Source: Agromyces terreus (GTDB lineage: Bacteria > Actinomycetota > Actinomycetes > Actinomycetales > Microbacteriaceae). Taken from it: a stretch of 64,000 nucleotides of DNA. The position numbers and the translations under genes are program-made. Positions 17,827 to 25,690 of this stretch are shown one piece after another (the first letter of the stretch is position 1; every line of letters starts with the position of its first letter). The notes below the pieces were generated by a model. It was not told the origin of the DNA. It saw only the letters and a list, made by a program, of their open reading frames with translations, and did not search any database. Location of the stretch: the NCBI RefSeq assembly GCF_009749465.1, contig NZ_WBIS01000003.1:62001-126000 (forward strand). Reading direction: 5' to 3'.

Positions 17827-18804
17827 CTAGGGGCGCAGCAGCACCTTGCCGACCCGTCCGGCGGTCGTGCTCGCGTCGACCGCGTCGGCGATGTCCTCGA
17901 GCGGGAAGACGCCCGCGACCGGCAGGGTGAGCTCGCCCGAGACCACGAGCCGCATGAGCTCGCCGAAGAGCCTCGTGCGGGTGGCGGGGTCCATCTCGCG
18001 GCTGACCGTGCTGCCCCAGAAGCCCTTGACGGTGGCCTGCTTGAAGATGACGTCGCCCGAGGCGATCTTCATCGTCGGGGACTCCATGGCGCCGAACACG
18101 ACGAGGGTGCCGTTCACGGCGAGCAGCGACAGCACGTCGCCCGCCGAGGTGCCGCCGACCGAGTCGACGCCGGAGACGATCGGCGCGCCGTCGGTGAGGG
18201 CGGCGACCTCGTCGCGCCAGTCGGGGGAGTCGGTCGCGACGATGTTCCCGATGCCCTGCTCGCGCAGTTCGGCGACGCCCTCGGCCCGGCGCACGAGCCC
18301 GACGACGTTGACGCCGCGGGCGGCGGCGATCTGCGCCACCATTCGGCCGACCGCGCCGTTCGCGGCGTTCTGCACGAGCCAGTCGCCCGCCTCCAGGCCG
18401 AGGAAGTCGAGCAGGCTGAGCGCGCTGAACGGCATCGACACGAGCTGGGCGGCCGTCTCGTCGGCGAGCGCGTCGGGCACGGGGATGAGTCCGGCCGCGC
18501 CGGCGACGAAGTACTCGGACCACACGCCGAACGTGCCGCCGGTGACGACGCGCTGGCCGACCTGCAACTCGGTGACGTCGGCGCCGAGCGCGTCGACGAC
18601 GCCGACGGCCTCGGTGCCGGCGCGCGCCGGGAGGTCGGGCTTGAAACCGTAGGTGCCCCGCACCGTCCACAGGTCGTGGTTGTGGATCGGCGAGAGCAGG
18701 GTGCGCACGCGCACCTGGTGCGGCCCCGGCTCGGGGAGCGGGACGTCCTGCACCGCGAGCACGCGCTCGGGGGCGTCGAAGGTGGAATGCATGAGTGCGC
18801 GCAT
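17827..18804 (-). CDS. Zinc-free quinone oxidoreductase-like MDR dehydrogenase
   Basis: 325 residues from ATG 18804 with GGAG nine bases upstream. It is a medium-chain reductase: GroES-like N-terminus (PGPHQVRVRTLLSPIHNHDL), NADPH-binding QNAANGAVGRMVAQIAAARG and SGVDSVGGTSAGDVLSLLA. Catalytic zinc ligands are not evident, which fits quinone/crotonyl-type reductases. It is divergent from an FAD monooxygenase and MarR gene, with a palindrome-bearing promoter between, so the group may deal with aromatic or quinone stress. Confidence 0.8.
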   Translation of the reverse strand: MRALMHSTFDAPERVLAVQDVPLPEPGPHQVRVRTLLSPIHNHDLWTVRGTYGFKPDLPARAGTEAVGVVDALGADVTELQVGQRVVTGGTFGVWSEYFVAGAAGLIPVPDALADETAAQLVSMPFSALSLLDFLGLEAGDWLVQNAANGAVGRMVAQIAAARGVNVVGLVRRAEGVAELREQGIGNIVATDSPDWRDEVAALTDGAPIVSGVDSVGGTSAGDVLSLLAVNGTLVVFGAMESPTMKIASGDVIFKQATVKGFWGSTVSREMDPATRTRLFGELMRLVVSGELTLPVAGVFPLEDIADAVDASTTAGRVGKVLLRP

Positions 18805-18934
18805 GGAGCGGCTCCGTTCATCGGTCTTCGGGTGCGGACGGGGCGATGCCGTCCGATGGACGGCCGGTCGCGACGTGCTCCCCAGTCTGCTGCCCCGAGT
18901 TGGCAGCTCCCTGCGAACCCGAACCCGAACCCGC

Positions 18935-18963
18935 TTGACAGACATTTATGTTTGTTGCAAACT
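18935..18963 (+). promoter_or_regulatory. Promoter with candidate MarR operator
   Basis: A perfect TTGACA -35 (18935-18940) is followed after 17 bases by CAAACT (18958-18963). The inverted repeat GTTTG-TTG-CAAAC (18950-18962) overlaps the -10 box, and a second TTGCAA stands at 18974-18979. The stretch is strikingly AT-rich for this genome. It drives the monooxygenase-marR pair and is a likely MarR site. Confidence 0.6.
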
Positions 18964-18988
18964 CAATTACCACTTGCAAGGAGGCAGC

Positions 18989-20269
18989 GTGAAGATCATC
19001 ATCGTCGGAGCCGGCATCGGCGGACTGGCCACGGCCCTGAGCCTCGAGGCGGCGGGGTACGACGACGTGATCGTCGTCGAACGCGCCAGGGAGCTCCGCC
19101 CGCTGGGGGTCGGCATCAACCTGCTGCCGCACGCGGTGCGCGAGCTCACCGAACTCGGACTCGCCGACGCCGTGGCCGCCATCGGCACCGCACCCGGCCG
19201 GCTCTCGTACTTCAACCGGTTCGGCCAGCCCGTGTGGAGCGAGCCCCGCGGCCTCGAGGCCGGATACCGCTGGCCGCAGCTCTCGGTGCACCGCGGCGAG
19301 TTCCAACTGCTGCTCGCCGAGGAGGTGCGCCGACGCCTCGGCGCCGACGCGATCCGCCTCGGCCTGCGCGCGACGGGCGTCGAGCACGGCGTCGCGGGCG
19401 CCGACGGGCGCGTCGTCGAACGGGCGAGGTTCGCGGATGCCGCGGGCGCCGAACTCGTGCTCGACGCCGACGTGGTCATCGGAGCCGACGGCATCCACTC
19501 GGCGCTCCGGGCGCAGGCGCACCCGTCCGAGGGCGCGCCGCCGTGGAACCGCCTCGTGCTCTGGCGCGGCACCGCCCTCGCGCCGACGTACCTCGACGGC
19601 CGCACCATGATCATGGCCGGCGACGCCGAGCAGAAGTTCGTCGCCTACCCGCTCGTCGCACCGGGCGCGGAGGACGGCCTCACGCGCGTCAACTTCATCG
19701 CCGAGCGTCGCGCGCCCGAGGGCGTCGACGAGACCGCCGACTGGAACCACGCCGTCGATCCGGCACCCATCGTCGAGCTCTTCGCCGACTGGCGCTTCGA
19801 CTGGCTCGACGTGCCGGCGGTCATCGCGGCCGCCGACGAGATCCTCGAGTACCCCATGGTCGACCGCGACCCGCTCGCCTCGTGGACCATCGGCCGCACG
19901 ACCCTCCTCGGCGACGCCGCGCACGCCCTCTACCCGAACGGCTCGAACGGGGCCTCGCAGGCGATCCTCGACGCGCGGTCGCTCGCCTTCCGCCTCGCGA
20001 CCTCGGTCGACGTCGACGCCGCGCTCGCCGCCTACGAGGGCGACCGGCGCCCGGCGACCACGAAGCTCAACGCGATGACCAGGCAGCTCGGGCCCGAGCG
20101 GGTCATGCAGCTCGCCTACGAGCGCGCGCCGCACGGGTTCGCCGACATCCACGACGTCATTCCCGAGGCCGAGCTGCAGGAGATCGCCGACGGCTACAAG
20201 GTGGCCGCCGGATTCCACCCCGAGCAGCTCAACCAGCGCTCCTCGCTCACCCCGCCCGCCCGCGCATGA
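18989..20269 (+). CDS. FAD-dependent monooxygenase (salicylate-hydroxylase-like)
   Basis: 426 residues from GTG 18989 with AAGGAGGC at 18978-18985. All three flavin-hydroxylase fingerprints are seen: GxGxxG in KIIIVGAGIGGLATALSLEA, the DG motif in DADVVIGADGIHSALRAQ, and GD in TTLLGDAAHALYPNGSNGAS. Such enzymes hydroxylate aromatic or quinoid substrates with NAD(P)H and O2. Its stop overlaps the MarR start (ATGA), and the quinone reductase is divergent, so a small oxidative catabolism or detoxification unit is likely. Confidence 0.88.
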   Translation: MKIIIVGAGIGGLATALSLEAAGYDDVIVVERARELRPLGVGINLLPHAVRELTELGLADAVAAIGTAPGRLSYFNRFGQPVWSEPRGLEAGYRWPQLSVHRGEFQLLLAEEVRRRLGADAIRLGLRATGVEHGVAGADGRVVERARFADAAGAELVLDADVVIGADGIHSALRAQAHPSEGAPPWNRLVLWRGTALAPTYLDGRTMIMAGDAEQKFVAYPLVAPGAEDGLTRVNFIAERRAPEGVDETADWNHAVDPAPIVELFADWRFDWLDVPAVIAAADEILEYPMVDRDPLASWTIGRTTLLGDAAHALYPNGSNGASQAILDARSLAFRLATSVDVDAALAAYEGDRRPATTKLNAMTRQLGPERVMQLAYERAPHGFADIHDVIPEAELQEIADGYKVAAGFHPEQLNQRSSLTPPARA

Positions 20270-20769
20270 GCGCGGACGACGCGGCACCCGACCAGATCGG
20301 CGACCTCGACGTCGCCCGGCTCAGCGGGCTCATCTCGCCGTTGCGGCGCAGCCTGCTGCGGGCCGCGCGGGCCGCCGAGCACCTGCCCGACATCCCCGAC
20401 GCGCAGATCGAGGTGCTGCGCGCCCTGCCGAAGGGCGTCATGCGCAGCCCCGTCGAACTCGCCGAGGAGCTCAGCCTGAACCGCACCACGGTGAGCAACC
20501 TGCTGAAGGCGATGGAGGCGTCGAGGCTCGTCACACGCGAAGCGGATGCCGCAGACCGCCGCCGCGTCGAGGTGCGCGCCTCGGCCGAGGCCCACGGGCT
20601 GCTCGACCGGTTCGATGCCGCGAGCGCGACGCTCCTGACCGACACCCTCGCCGGACTGCCGCCCGCGGACGCGACCGCGCTCGCCGCGGCGCTGCCCGCC
20701 CTCGAGCGGCTGCACGAGCGCCTGCAGGCGCAGCAGCGCGCGGCACGCGGCATCCGCCCGACCGCCTGA
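20266..20769 (+). CDS. MarR-family transcriptional regulator
   Basis: 167 residues. Winged HTH core: MRSPVELAEELSLNRTTVSN followed by LLKAMEASRLVTREADAADR with the basic wing DRRRVEVRAS. It overlaps the monooxygenase stop by four bases, so it is likely autoregulated through the palindrome at 18950-18962, and may also control the divergent reductase. The ligand is unknown. Confidence 0.85.
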   Translation: MSADDAAPDQIGDLDVARLSGLISPLRRSLLRAARAAEHLPDIPDAQIEVLRALPKGVMRSPVELAEELSLNRTTVSNLLKAMEASRLVTREADAADRRRVEVRASAEAHGLLDRFDAASATLLTDTLAGLPPADATALAAALPALERLHERLQAQQRAARGIRPTA

Positions 20770-20820
20770 ACTGCTTGCCCGAGGCGCGGCATCCGCCTGC
20801 CCGACCGACCTGCCGCCCCG

Positions 20821-20887
20821 CGAATTCAGGAGATCCGGGCGTACGGATGCCGCAGCGCCGCCGTGACCCGATATCTCCTGAGTTTCG
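20821..20887. terminator. Bidirectional terminator hairpin (TTCAGGAG type)
   Basis: The left arm CGAATTCAGGAGATCCGGG (20821-20839) pairs imperfectly with the right arm at 20867-20887 (read on the other strand: CGAAACTCAGGAGATATCG). It lies between the convergent MarR and TetR genes. The TTCAGGAG start of the arm is shared with the hairpin at 7811. Confidence 0.55.
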
Positions 20888-20899
20888 GCGAGCCGACCG

Positions 20900-21514
20900 T
20901 CACAGCGGCTCGCCGGGGCCCACGAGCGTGCGCCAGACCCACTCGGCCGCGGTCTCGACGCTCGGCCGCGGGTCGAGCTCGAGCCAGGCGTGCACGACGG
21001 CGAGGCACGAGCCCGCGATGCCCGCCGCGACGATGTCGATGGGCATGCCCTCGAACGCCGTCGTGCCCGAGGAGACGACGCCCTCGCGCGCCTGCTGCTG
21101 GAAGCGCTCGCGGATGCGCGCCGCCACGATGGGGGAGCCGCGCTCGCCGAGCAGGCGCCGATAGAGGTCGGCGTCGGCGTCGAAGTGCGCGAGGAACGCG
21201 ATCATCTCGGGCGGCAGCCGATCGGGCACTCGCGTGGGGTGGGGGAAACCGGCGACCGCCTCCACCTCGGCGGCGTCGATCGCGTCGGCGAGCAGCGTGT
21301 CGCGGTCGTCGTAGTGCTGGTAATAGCTCGAGCGGTTCACGCCCGCGGCCTCGGTGATCTCGGCGACCGTCGCGGTGTCGAAGCGGCCCGCGCGCGCCAG
21401 CTCGAGCGCGGCCTGCTGCAGGGCGCGGCGGGTGCGCTCGACCCGTGCGTCGACGCGCTCGTCGACACGCTCGTCGTCGTGCGGATCGCTGCGGTGCTCG
21501 GTCGATTCGGCCAC
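20900..21514 (-). CDS. TetR/AcrR-family transcriptional regulator
   Basis: 204 residues from GTG 21514; a TTG start at 21565 would fall inside the operator region and is less likely. HTH: ARAGRFDTATVAEITEAAGV with NRSSYYQHYDDRDTLLADAI. The ligand domain ends in AEWVWRTLVGPGEPL. It is divergent from an SDR gene, and two overlapping perfect palindromes lie between them. It probably represses itself and the SDR. Confidence 0.85.
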   Translation of the reverse strand: MAESTEHRSDPHDDERVDERVDARVERTRRALQQAALELARAGRFDTATVAEITEAAGVNRSSYYQHYDDRDTLLADAIDAAEVEAVAGFPHPTRVPDRLPPEMIAFLAHFDADADLYRRLLGERGSPIVAARIRERFQQQAREGVVSSGTTAFEGMPIDIVAAGIAGSCLAVVHAWLELDPRPSVETAAEWVWRTLVGPGEPL

Positions 21515-21558
21515 TCCCGCATTCTTGCAGCACTCGGGCCGTCGAGCCCGTGAGTTCG

Positions 21559-21582
21559 CCGACAATTGTCGGATATCCGACA
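21559..21582. promoter_or_regulatory. Overlapping TetR-type operator palindromes
   Basis: CCGACAATTGTCGG (21559-21572) and TGTCGGATATCCGACA (21567-21582) are both perfect palindromes and share the half site TGTCGG, giving three half sites in 24 bases. They lie between the divergent TetR and SDR genes. A TAGAAT -10 box for the SDR is at 21592-21597. Confidence 0.7.
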
Positions 21583-21633
21583 GATGACGGTTAGAATTGA
21601 GGCATGCAGTTCGAAGCAGAAAAGGAACTCACC

Positions 21634-22638
21634 ATGGCCCTCACCGCCAACTCCACCATCGCCGAATGGCTCGCCGACCCCGCAGGCAAGGCGGCGCTCC
21701 AGGGCCTCGTGAGCCAGGGCGGAGGCTCGATCGACCAGCTCGCCCCGATCGCGAGCCTCCCGCTGCAGCAGCTCGTGGTCATGAGCCAGGGTCAGATGCC
21801 GCAGGCGGCCGTCGACGAGCTCGTGAAGGCCGTGAACGGCGGGGTCATCCCCGAAGAGTCGGGCGAGTCGAGCGCTTGGGCCGAGCAGATCACCTCCGGC
21901 CGCTTCGCCGGCAAGACGGTCATCGTCACCGGCGCCGCCTCGGGCATCGGCCGCGCGACCGCGAGCCGCATCGCGCGAGAGGGCGGGCGCGTCGTCGCCG
22001 TCGACATCTCGGCCGAGAAGCTCGACGAGTTCGCCGCCTCCATCCCCGGCGCCGAGATCGTGCCGGTCGCGGGCGACATCACTAAGCAGGAGTCCATCGA
22101 CGCGATCGTCGCCGCAGCCGGCGACTCGATCTACGGCCTCGCTAACGTCGCCGGCATCAACGACGACTTCTCGCCGATCCACGAGACTCCCGACGCCATC
22201 TGGGACAAGGTCATGGCCGTCAACGTCACCGGCACCTTCAAGCTCACACGCGCCGTCGTGCCGTTCATGCTCGAGGCCGGCAAGGGCTCGATCGTCAACG
22301 TCGCCAGCGAGGCGGGCCTGCGCGGCAACGCCTCGGGCAACGCCTACACCACGTCGAAGCACGCCGTGGTCGGCCTCACCAAGTCGGCCGCGTTCATGTA
22401 CGCGCTGCAGGGCGTCCGCGTGAACGCCGTCGCCCCGGGCGGCGTCGCCACCGGCATCCCGTTCCCCCCGCACGTGTCCGAGGTCGGCTCGGCGCGCCTC
22501 GCCCCGTTCCAGGGCGCGATCCCCACGGTCGCGACCGCCGAGGCGCTCGCCGCGTCGATCACGTTCCTCCTGAGCGAGGACGGCGTGAACATCAACGGTG
22601 CGATCCTCGCCTCCGACGGCGGCTGGTCGGTGCAGTAA
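21634..22638 (+). CDS. SDR-family oxidoreductase with an extra N-terminal domain
   Basis: 334 residues. ATG 21634 is chosen because AAAAGGAA lies seven bases upstream; ATG 21604 would sit at the predicted transcription start. The Rossmann part begins at about residue 90: VIVTGAASGIGRATA, then LANVAGIND, Ser225 and Y238-x3-K242 of the catalytic triad, and ILASDGGWSVQ at the end. Residues 1-85 are an unusual helical extension (TIAEWLADPAGKAALQGLVS) like the segment seen in some glycosidase and esterase C-termini. The TetR operator region precedes it. The substrate is not known. Confidence 0.85.
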   Translation: MALTANSTIAEWLADPAGKAALQGLVSQGGGSIDQLAPIASLPLQQLVVMSQGQMPQAAVDELVKAVNGGVIPEESGESSAWAEQITSGRFAGKTVIVTGAASGIGRATASRIAREGGRVVAVDISAEKLDEFAASIPGAEIVPVAGDITKQESIDAIVAAAGDSIYGLANVAGINDDFSPIHETPDAIWDKVMAVNVTGTFKLTRAVVPFMLEAGKGSIVNVASEAGLRGNASGNAYTTSKHAVVGLTKSAAFMYALQGVRVNAVAPGGVATGIPFPPHVSEVGSARLAPFQGAIPTVATAEALAASITFLLSEDGVNINGAILASDGGWSVQ

Positions 22639-22657
22639 CCCCGCGTCTCGCGGACAT

Positions 22658-22697
22658 GACGAGCGGGTCGGATGCCTCGGCATCCGACCCGCTCGTC
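22658..22697 (+). terminator. Strong terminator hairpin after the SDR gene
   Basis: A perfect 18-bp stem (22658-22675 with 22680-22697; outer part GACGAGCGGGTCGG) has a CTCG tetraloop, and lies 20 bases after the stop codon. There is no U-tract, which is usual in this window. Confidence 0.8.
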
Positions 22698-22766
22698 TGC
22701 GTGCGCCACGGGGCATCCGCTCGCCCTGCCCGGTTCGGGCGCCGCGCGTTCGCTACTGTCGAGATC

Positions 22767-23279
22767 GTGAACCCCAGACCGAGCGATCGCGACGACGAGG
22801 TCGACCTGCTCATCGACGCGTGGTCGCGAAGGCTGCCCGAGACCGACCTCTCGCCGCTCGACGTCATGTCGCGCCTGCGCCGGGCCGCGAACCGGCTCGC
22901 TCGGCTGCGGGCCGCCGCGTTCAAGGACGCGGGGCTCGCATCGTGGGAGTTCGACGTGCTCGCCGCGCTGCGCCGCCAGGAGGAGCCGCACGAGCTCAGC
23001 CCCGCGCAGCTGATCGCCGCCACGATGATCGGTAGCGCGGCGATGACGAACCGCCTCGAGAACCTCGTGGGCCGCGGCCTCGTCGAGCGCCGCCCGAACC
23101 CGCGCGACGGCCGGAGCGTGCTGGTGCGCCTGCGCGTCGAGGGCGTCGAGCGGGTCGACGAGGCCATGCGCGGCCTCGTCGCGCGCGAGGCCGTCGAGCT
23201 CGCGGTGCTCGACCGCGACGACCAGGCCGAGCTCGCCCGGCTGCTGCGGCTGCTCTCGCAGGATCCTGAGGCCGGGTAG
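22767..23279 (+). CDS. MarR-family transcriptional regulator
   Basis: 170 residues from GTG 22767. Core: SWEFDVLAALRRQEEPHELS, recognition helix MIGSAAMTNRLENLVGRGLV and wing RRPNPRDGRSVLVRL. An N-terminal helix (DEVDLLIDAWSRRLPETDLS) is typical of one large actinobacterial MarR group. No operator or partner gene is evident. The SDR terminator hairpin lies upstream, so it is transcribed on its own. Confidence 0.85.
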   Translation: MNPRPSDRDDEVDLLIDAWSRRLPETDLSPLDVMSRLRRAANRLARLRAAAFKDAGLASWEFDVLAALRRQEEPHELSPAQLIAATMIGSAAMTNRLENLVGRGLVERRPNPRDGRSVLVRLRVEGVERVDEAMRGLVAREAVELAVLDRDDQAELARLLRLLSQDPEAG

Positions 23280-23387
23280 CCCCCGGAACCCGCGTCGGCC
23301 CTCGTCGCCCCTCGGGCGCCCCGTCTCGTTCGGAGGCTCCCCGATGTCGGTCGGAACTGGGAGAATGGAGCGATTCAGGAGGTCAGC

Positions 23388-23858
23388 ATGGGTGATGTGA
23401 CGAGCGCGACGACGAACGGCAACGCGGATTCCGCGGGGCTCGGGGCGACCGCGACGCATGTGCACGTCGCGAACGACTGCCCCGAGTGCTTCGTCGAGCT
23501 GCAGCGCGACTCCGACTGGTGGAAGGCGAAGCCCGAGGGCTCGCGCCTCGTCGGCCTCGTGGTCGCCCGCGACGACATGCCGCCCATCGTCGAGCAGCGC
23601 CGCGACCTCACGGCGTTCGGTGTCGCGATCCCCGATTTCCGGTTCCCGGCGCCCGAGAACGACGACTCGTGGGAGGCGCGACTCGACCGCTTCTTCGGCA
23701 CGCTGCGCTCGGGCGACGTCCTCGTGGTGGCCAACCGCCATGCGATGGGCCGCAGCGTCGACGAGGAGTCGCGCACCATCGCGGCGCTCCGCCGTCGCGG
23801 CATCGTCGTCAAGGTGCTGAGCCACGGCGCGCGCCACCTCGCCGACGCCGAGGCCTGA
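23388..23858 (+). CDS. Resolvase-like domain protein lacking the catalytic serine
   Basis: 156 residues. Residues 52-150 follow the serine-recombinase catalytic fold: RLVGLVVARDD at the place of the Y-x-R-V-S motif, then RFFGTLRSGDVLVVANRHAM and GRSVDEESRTIAALRRRGIV with VKVLSHG. The nucleophilic serine is replaced (VARDD), and there is no DNA-binding C-terminal domain, so active recombination is unlikely. The N-terminal part has THVHVANDCPECFVELQRDS with two Cys. It may be a domesticated regulatory protein. No mobile element is nearby. Confidence 0.6.
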   Translation: MGDVTSATTNGNADSAGLGATATHVHVANDCPECFVELQRDSDWWKAKPEGSRLVGLVVARDDMPPIVEQRRDLTAFGVAIPDFRFPAPENDDSWEARLDRFFGTLRSGDVLVVANRHAMGRSVDEESRTIAALRRRGIVVKVLSHGARHLADAEA

Positions 23859-23887
23859 CCGCCGCCGCGAACGGGGCGGCGCTCGAA

Positions 23888-25156
23888 CTACTCTGCGATC
23901 GCGGCTGCGAGGCTCTCGCGCACGATCGCGAGGCCGCGGCGCAGTTCGTCGTCGGCGATGGTGAGTGCCGGCAGGAACTTCAGCACCTCGTCGTGGGCGC
24001 CCGACGTCTCGATGATGAGCCCGCGCTCGAACGCGAGCTTCGAGATGCGACCCGCGAGTCCGCGGTCGGCGTCGCACGCGAGGCCGTACATGAGCCCGCG
24101 GCCGCGCACGACGAACCCGAGTTCGGGGTGCTCGGCGGCGATGGCCGAGAGCTCCTCGGCGAGCAGCGCCGACTTCGTGGCGACGCCGTCGACGAACGCG
24201 GTGTCGGCCCAGTAGTTCTCGAGCGCGGCCCGCGCGGACACGAACGCGAGGTTGTTGCCGCGGAAGGTTCCCGTGTGCGCGCCCGGCTTCCAGACGTCGA
24301 CCTCGGGGCGGAGCAGCACGAGCGACATCGGCAGGCCCGAACCCGAGATCGACTTCGACACGGTCACGAGGTCGGGCACGATGCCGGCCTCCTCGAACGC
24401 GAAGAACGCGCCGGTGCGGCCGACGCCGGCCTGGATCTCATCGAGGATCAGCAGGATGCCGCGCTCGGCGGTGACGGCGCGCAGCCGCTGCAGCCACGGG
24501 ACGCTCGCGACGTTGATGCCGCCCTCGCCCTGCACGGCCTCGACGATGACCGCGGCGGGCAGGTCGACGCCCGACCCCGGGTCGTCGAGCATCTTCTCGA
24601 GCAGGTCGAGCGTGTCGACATCCGCTCCGAGATAGCCGTCGTACGGCAGGCGCGTGACATCGTCGAGCGTGATGCCCGCGGCCTCGCGGTAGTGGCTGTT
24701 GCCGGTCGCGGCGAGCGCGCCGACGCTCAGGCCGTGGAACGCGTTGGTGAACGCGATGACGTTCGAACGACCCGTGGCCTGGCGGGCGACCTTGAGGGCG
24801 GCCTCGACCGCGTTCGCACCCGTCGGGCCCGTGAACTGGAGCTTGTAGTCGAGCCCGCGCGGCTCGAGCACGAGTCGCTCGAAGGCCTCGATGAAGGCCT
24901 TCTTGGCCGACGTCGCCATGTCGAGCCCGTGGATGATGCCGCCGCGCTCGAGGTACTCGATGAGCGCGCGCGTGAAGAGCGGGTTGTTGTGCCCGTAGTT
25001 CAGCACGCCGGCCCCGGCGAAGAAGTCGAGGTACTCGCGGCCGTCTTCGCCGACGAGGGTCGAGCCGGCGGCCCGATCGAAGACCGTCGGGAAGGCGCGC
25101 ACGTATCCGCGCACCTCCGACTCGCGGCGGTCGAAGACGTCCAGGGCGTCGCTCAT
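23888..25156 (-). CDS. ectB: Diaminobutyrate--2-oxoglutarate transaminase
   Basis: 422 residues, class III PLP aminotransferase. The sequence follows EctB closely: REYLDFFAGAGVLNYGHNNP, LDYKLQFTGPTGANAVEAAL, AFHGLSVGALAATGNSHYR and the PLP Lys in LVTVSKSISGSGLPMS. EctB makes L-2,4-diaminobutyrate from aspartate semialdehyde, the first step to ectoine. ectA and ectC are not adjacent; sufU and sufS follow on the same strand upstream. It may serve a dispersed ectoine pathway or supply diaminobutyrate for peptidoglycan or a siderophore. Other class III aminotransferases remain possible. Confidence 0.82.
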   Translation of the reverse strand: MSDALDVFDRRESEVRGYVRAFPTVFDRAAGSTLVGEDGREYLDFFAGAGVLNYGHNNPLFTRALIEYLERGGIIHGLDMATSAKKAFIEAFERLVLEPRGLDYKLQFTGPTGANAVEAALKVARQATGRSNVIAFTNAFHGLSVGALAATGNSHYREAAGITLDDVTRLPYDGYLGADVDTLDLLEKMLDDPGSGVDLPAAVIVEAVQGEGGINVASVPWLQRLRAVTAERGILLILDEIQAGVGRTGAFFAFEEAGIVPDLVTVSKSISGSGLPMSLVLLRPEVDVWKPGAHTGTFRGNNLAFVSARAALENYWADTAFVDGVATKSALLAEELSAIAAEHPELGFVVRGRGLMYGLACDADRGLAGRISKLAFERGLIIETSGAHDEVLKFLPALTIADDELRRGLAIVRESLAAAIAE

Positions 25157-25198
25157 GGCAGGCGTTTCCTCTTTCTGTACGGCAGCGGTGCTCTGAGC

Positions 25199-25690
25199 CT
25201 AGGCGTCTTCGCTGGGTGTCGGCGCCGAGGCGCCCGCCGTGCCGCCGGTGGCCTGTGCCTCGTTCAGGCAGGCCTCGAGCGCGACCCACGAGAGCATCGC
25301 GCACTTGACCCGCATGACGTACTTCGAGACGCCGTGGAACGCGATCGCGTCACCGAGGAGGTCTTCGTCGGGCTCGCCCGCCCCCTTCGAGCGGAGCATC
25401 GCCCGGAACGCGTCGATGACCTCACGGGCGTGCTCGACGTCGGCGCCGACCACGAGTTCGGAGAGCGCGGATGCCGAGGCCATCGAGATGCTGCATCCGT
25501 CGCCCTCCCAGCCGATGGCCTCGACGGTCGAACCCGACGGATCGAGCCGGATGCCGAGGGTGATCTCGTCGCCGCAGGTGGGATTCACCTCGTGGTGCGA
25601 CGCCTGCGGGTCGGCGAGGGGGCCGTCGCCGACCCGGCGCTTCGAGTGGTCGAGGATGAGCTCCTGGTAGAGCCCGGACAGGTCGCTCAT
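25199..25690 (-). CDS. sufU: SufU Fe-S cluster assembly / sulfurtransferase protein
   Basis: 163 residues from ATG 25690. NifU-like fold with the zinc-ligating Cys in HEVNPTCGDEITLGIRL, GCSISMASASALSELVVG and VKCAMLSWVALEA. SufU takes persulfide from SufS and passes it to the SufBCD scaffold. It overlaps the sufS stop by four bases (ATGA), so the two are translated together. The C-terminal tail is Ala/Thr/Pro-rich. sufBCD is not in the window. Confidence 0.93.
   Translation of the reverse strand: MSDLSGLYQELILDHSKRRVGDGPLADPQASHHEVNPTCGDEITLGIRLDPSGSTVEAIGWEGDGCSISMASASALSELVVGADVEHAREVIDAFRAMLRSKGAGEPDEDLLGDAIAFHGVSKYVMRVKCAMLSWVALEACLNEAQATGGTAGASAPTPSEDA

Noticed and set aside
21565..21565. 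A TTG start for the TetR gene.
   Set aside because: It lies inside the operator palindromes; GTG 21514 leaves room for the promoter.
23388..23858. An active transposon resolvase.
   Set aside because: The catalytic serine and the DNA-binding domain are missing and there are no inverted terminal repeats or transposase.
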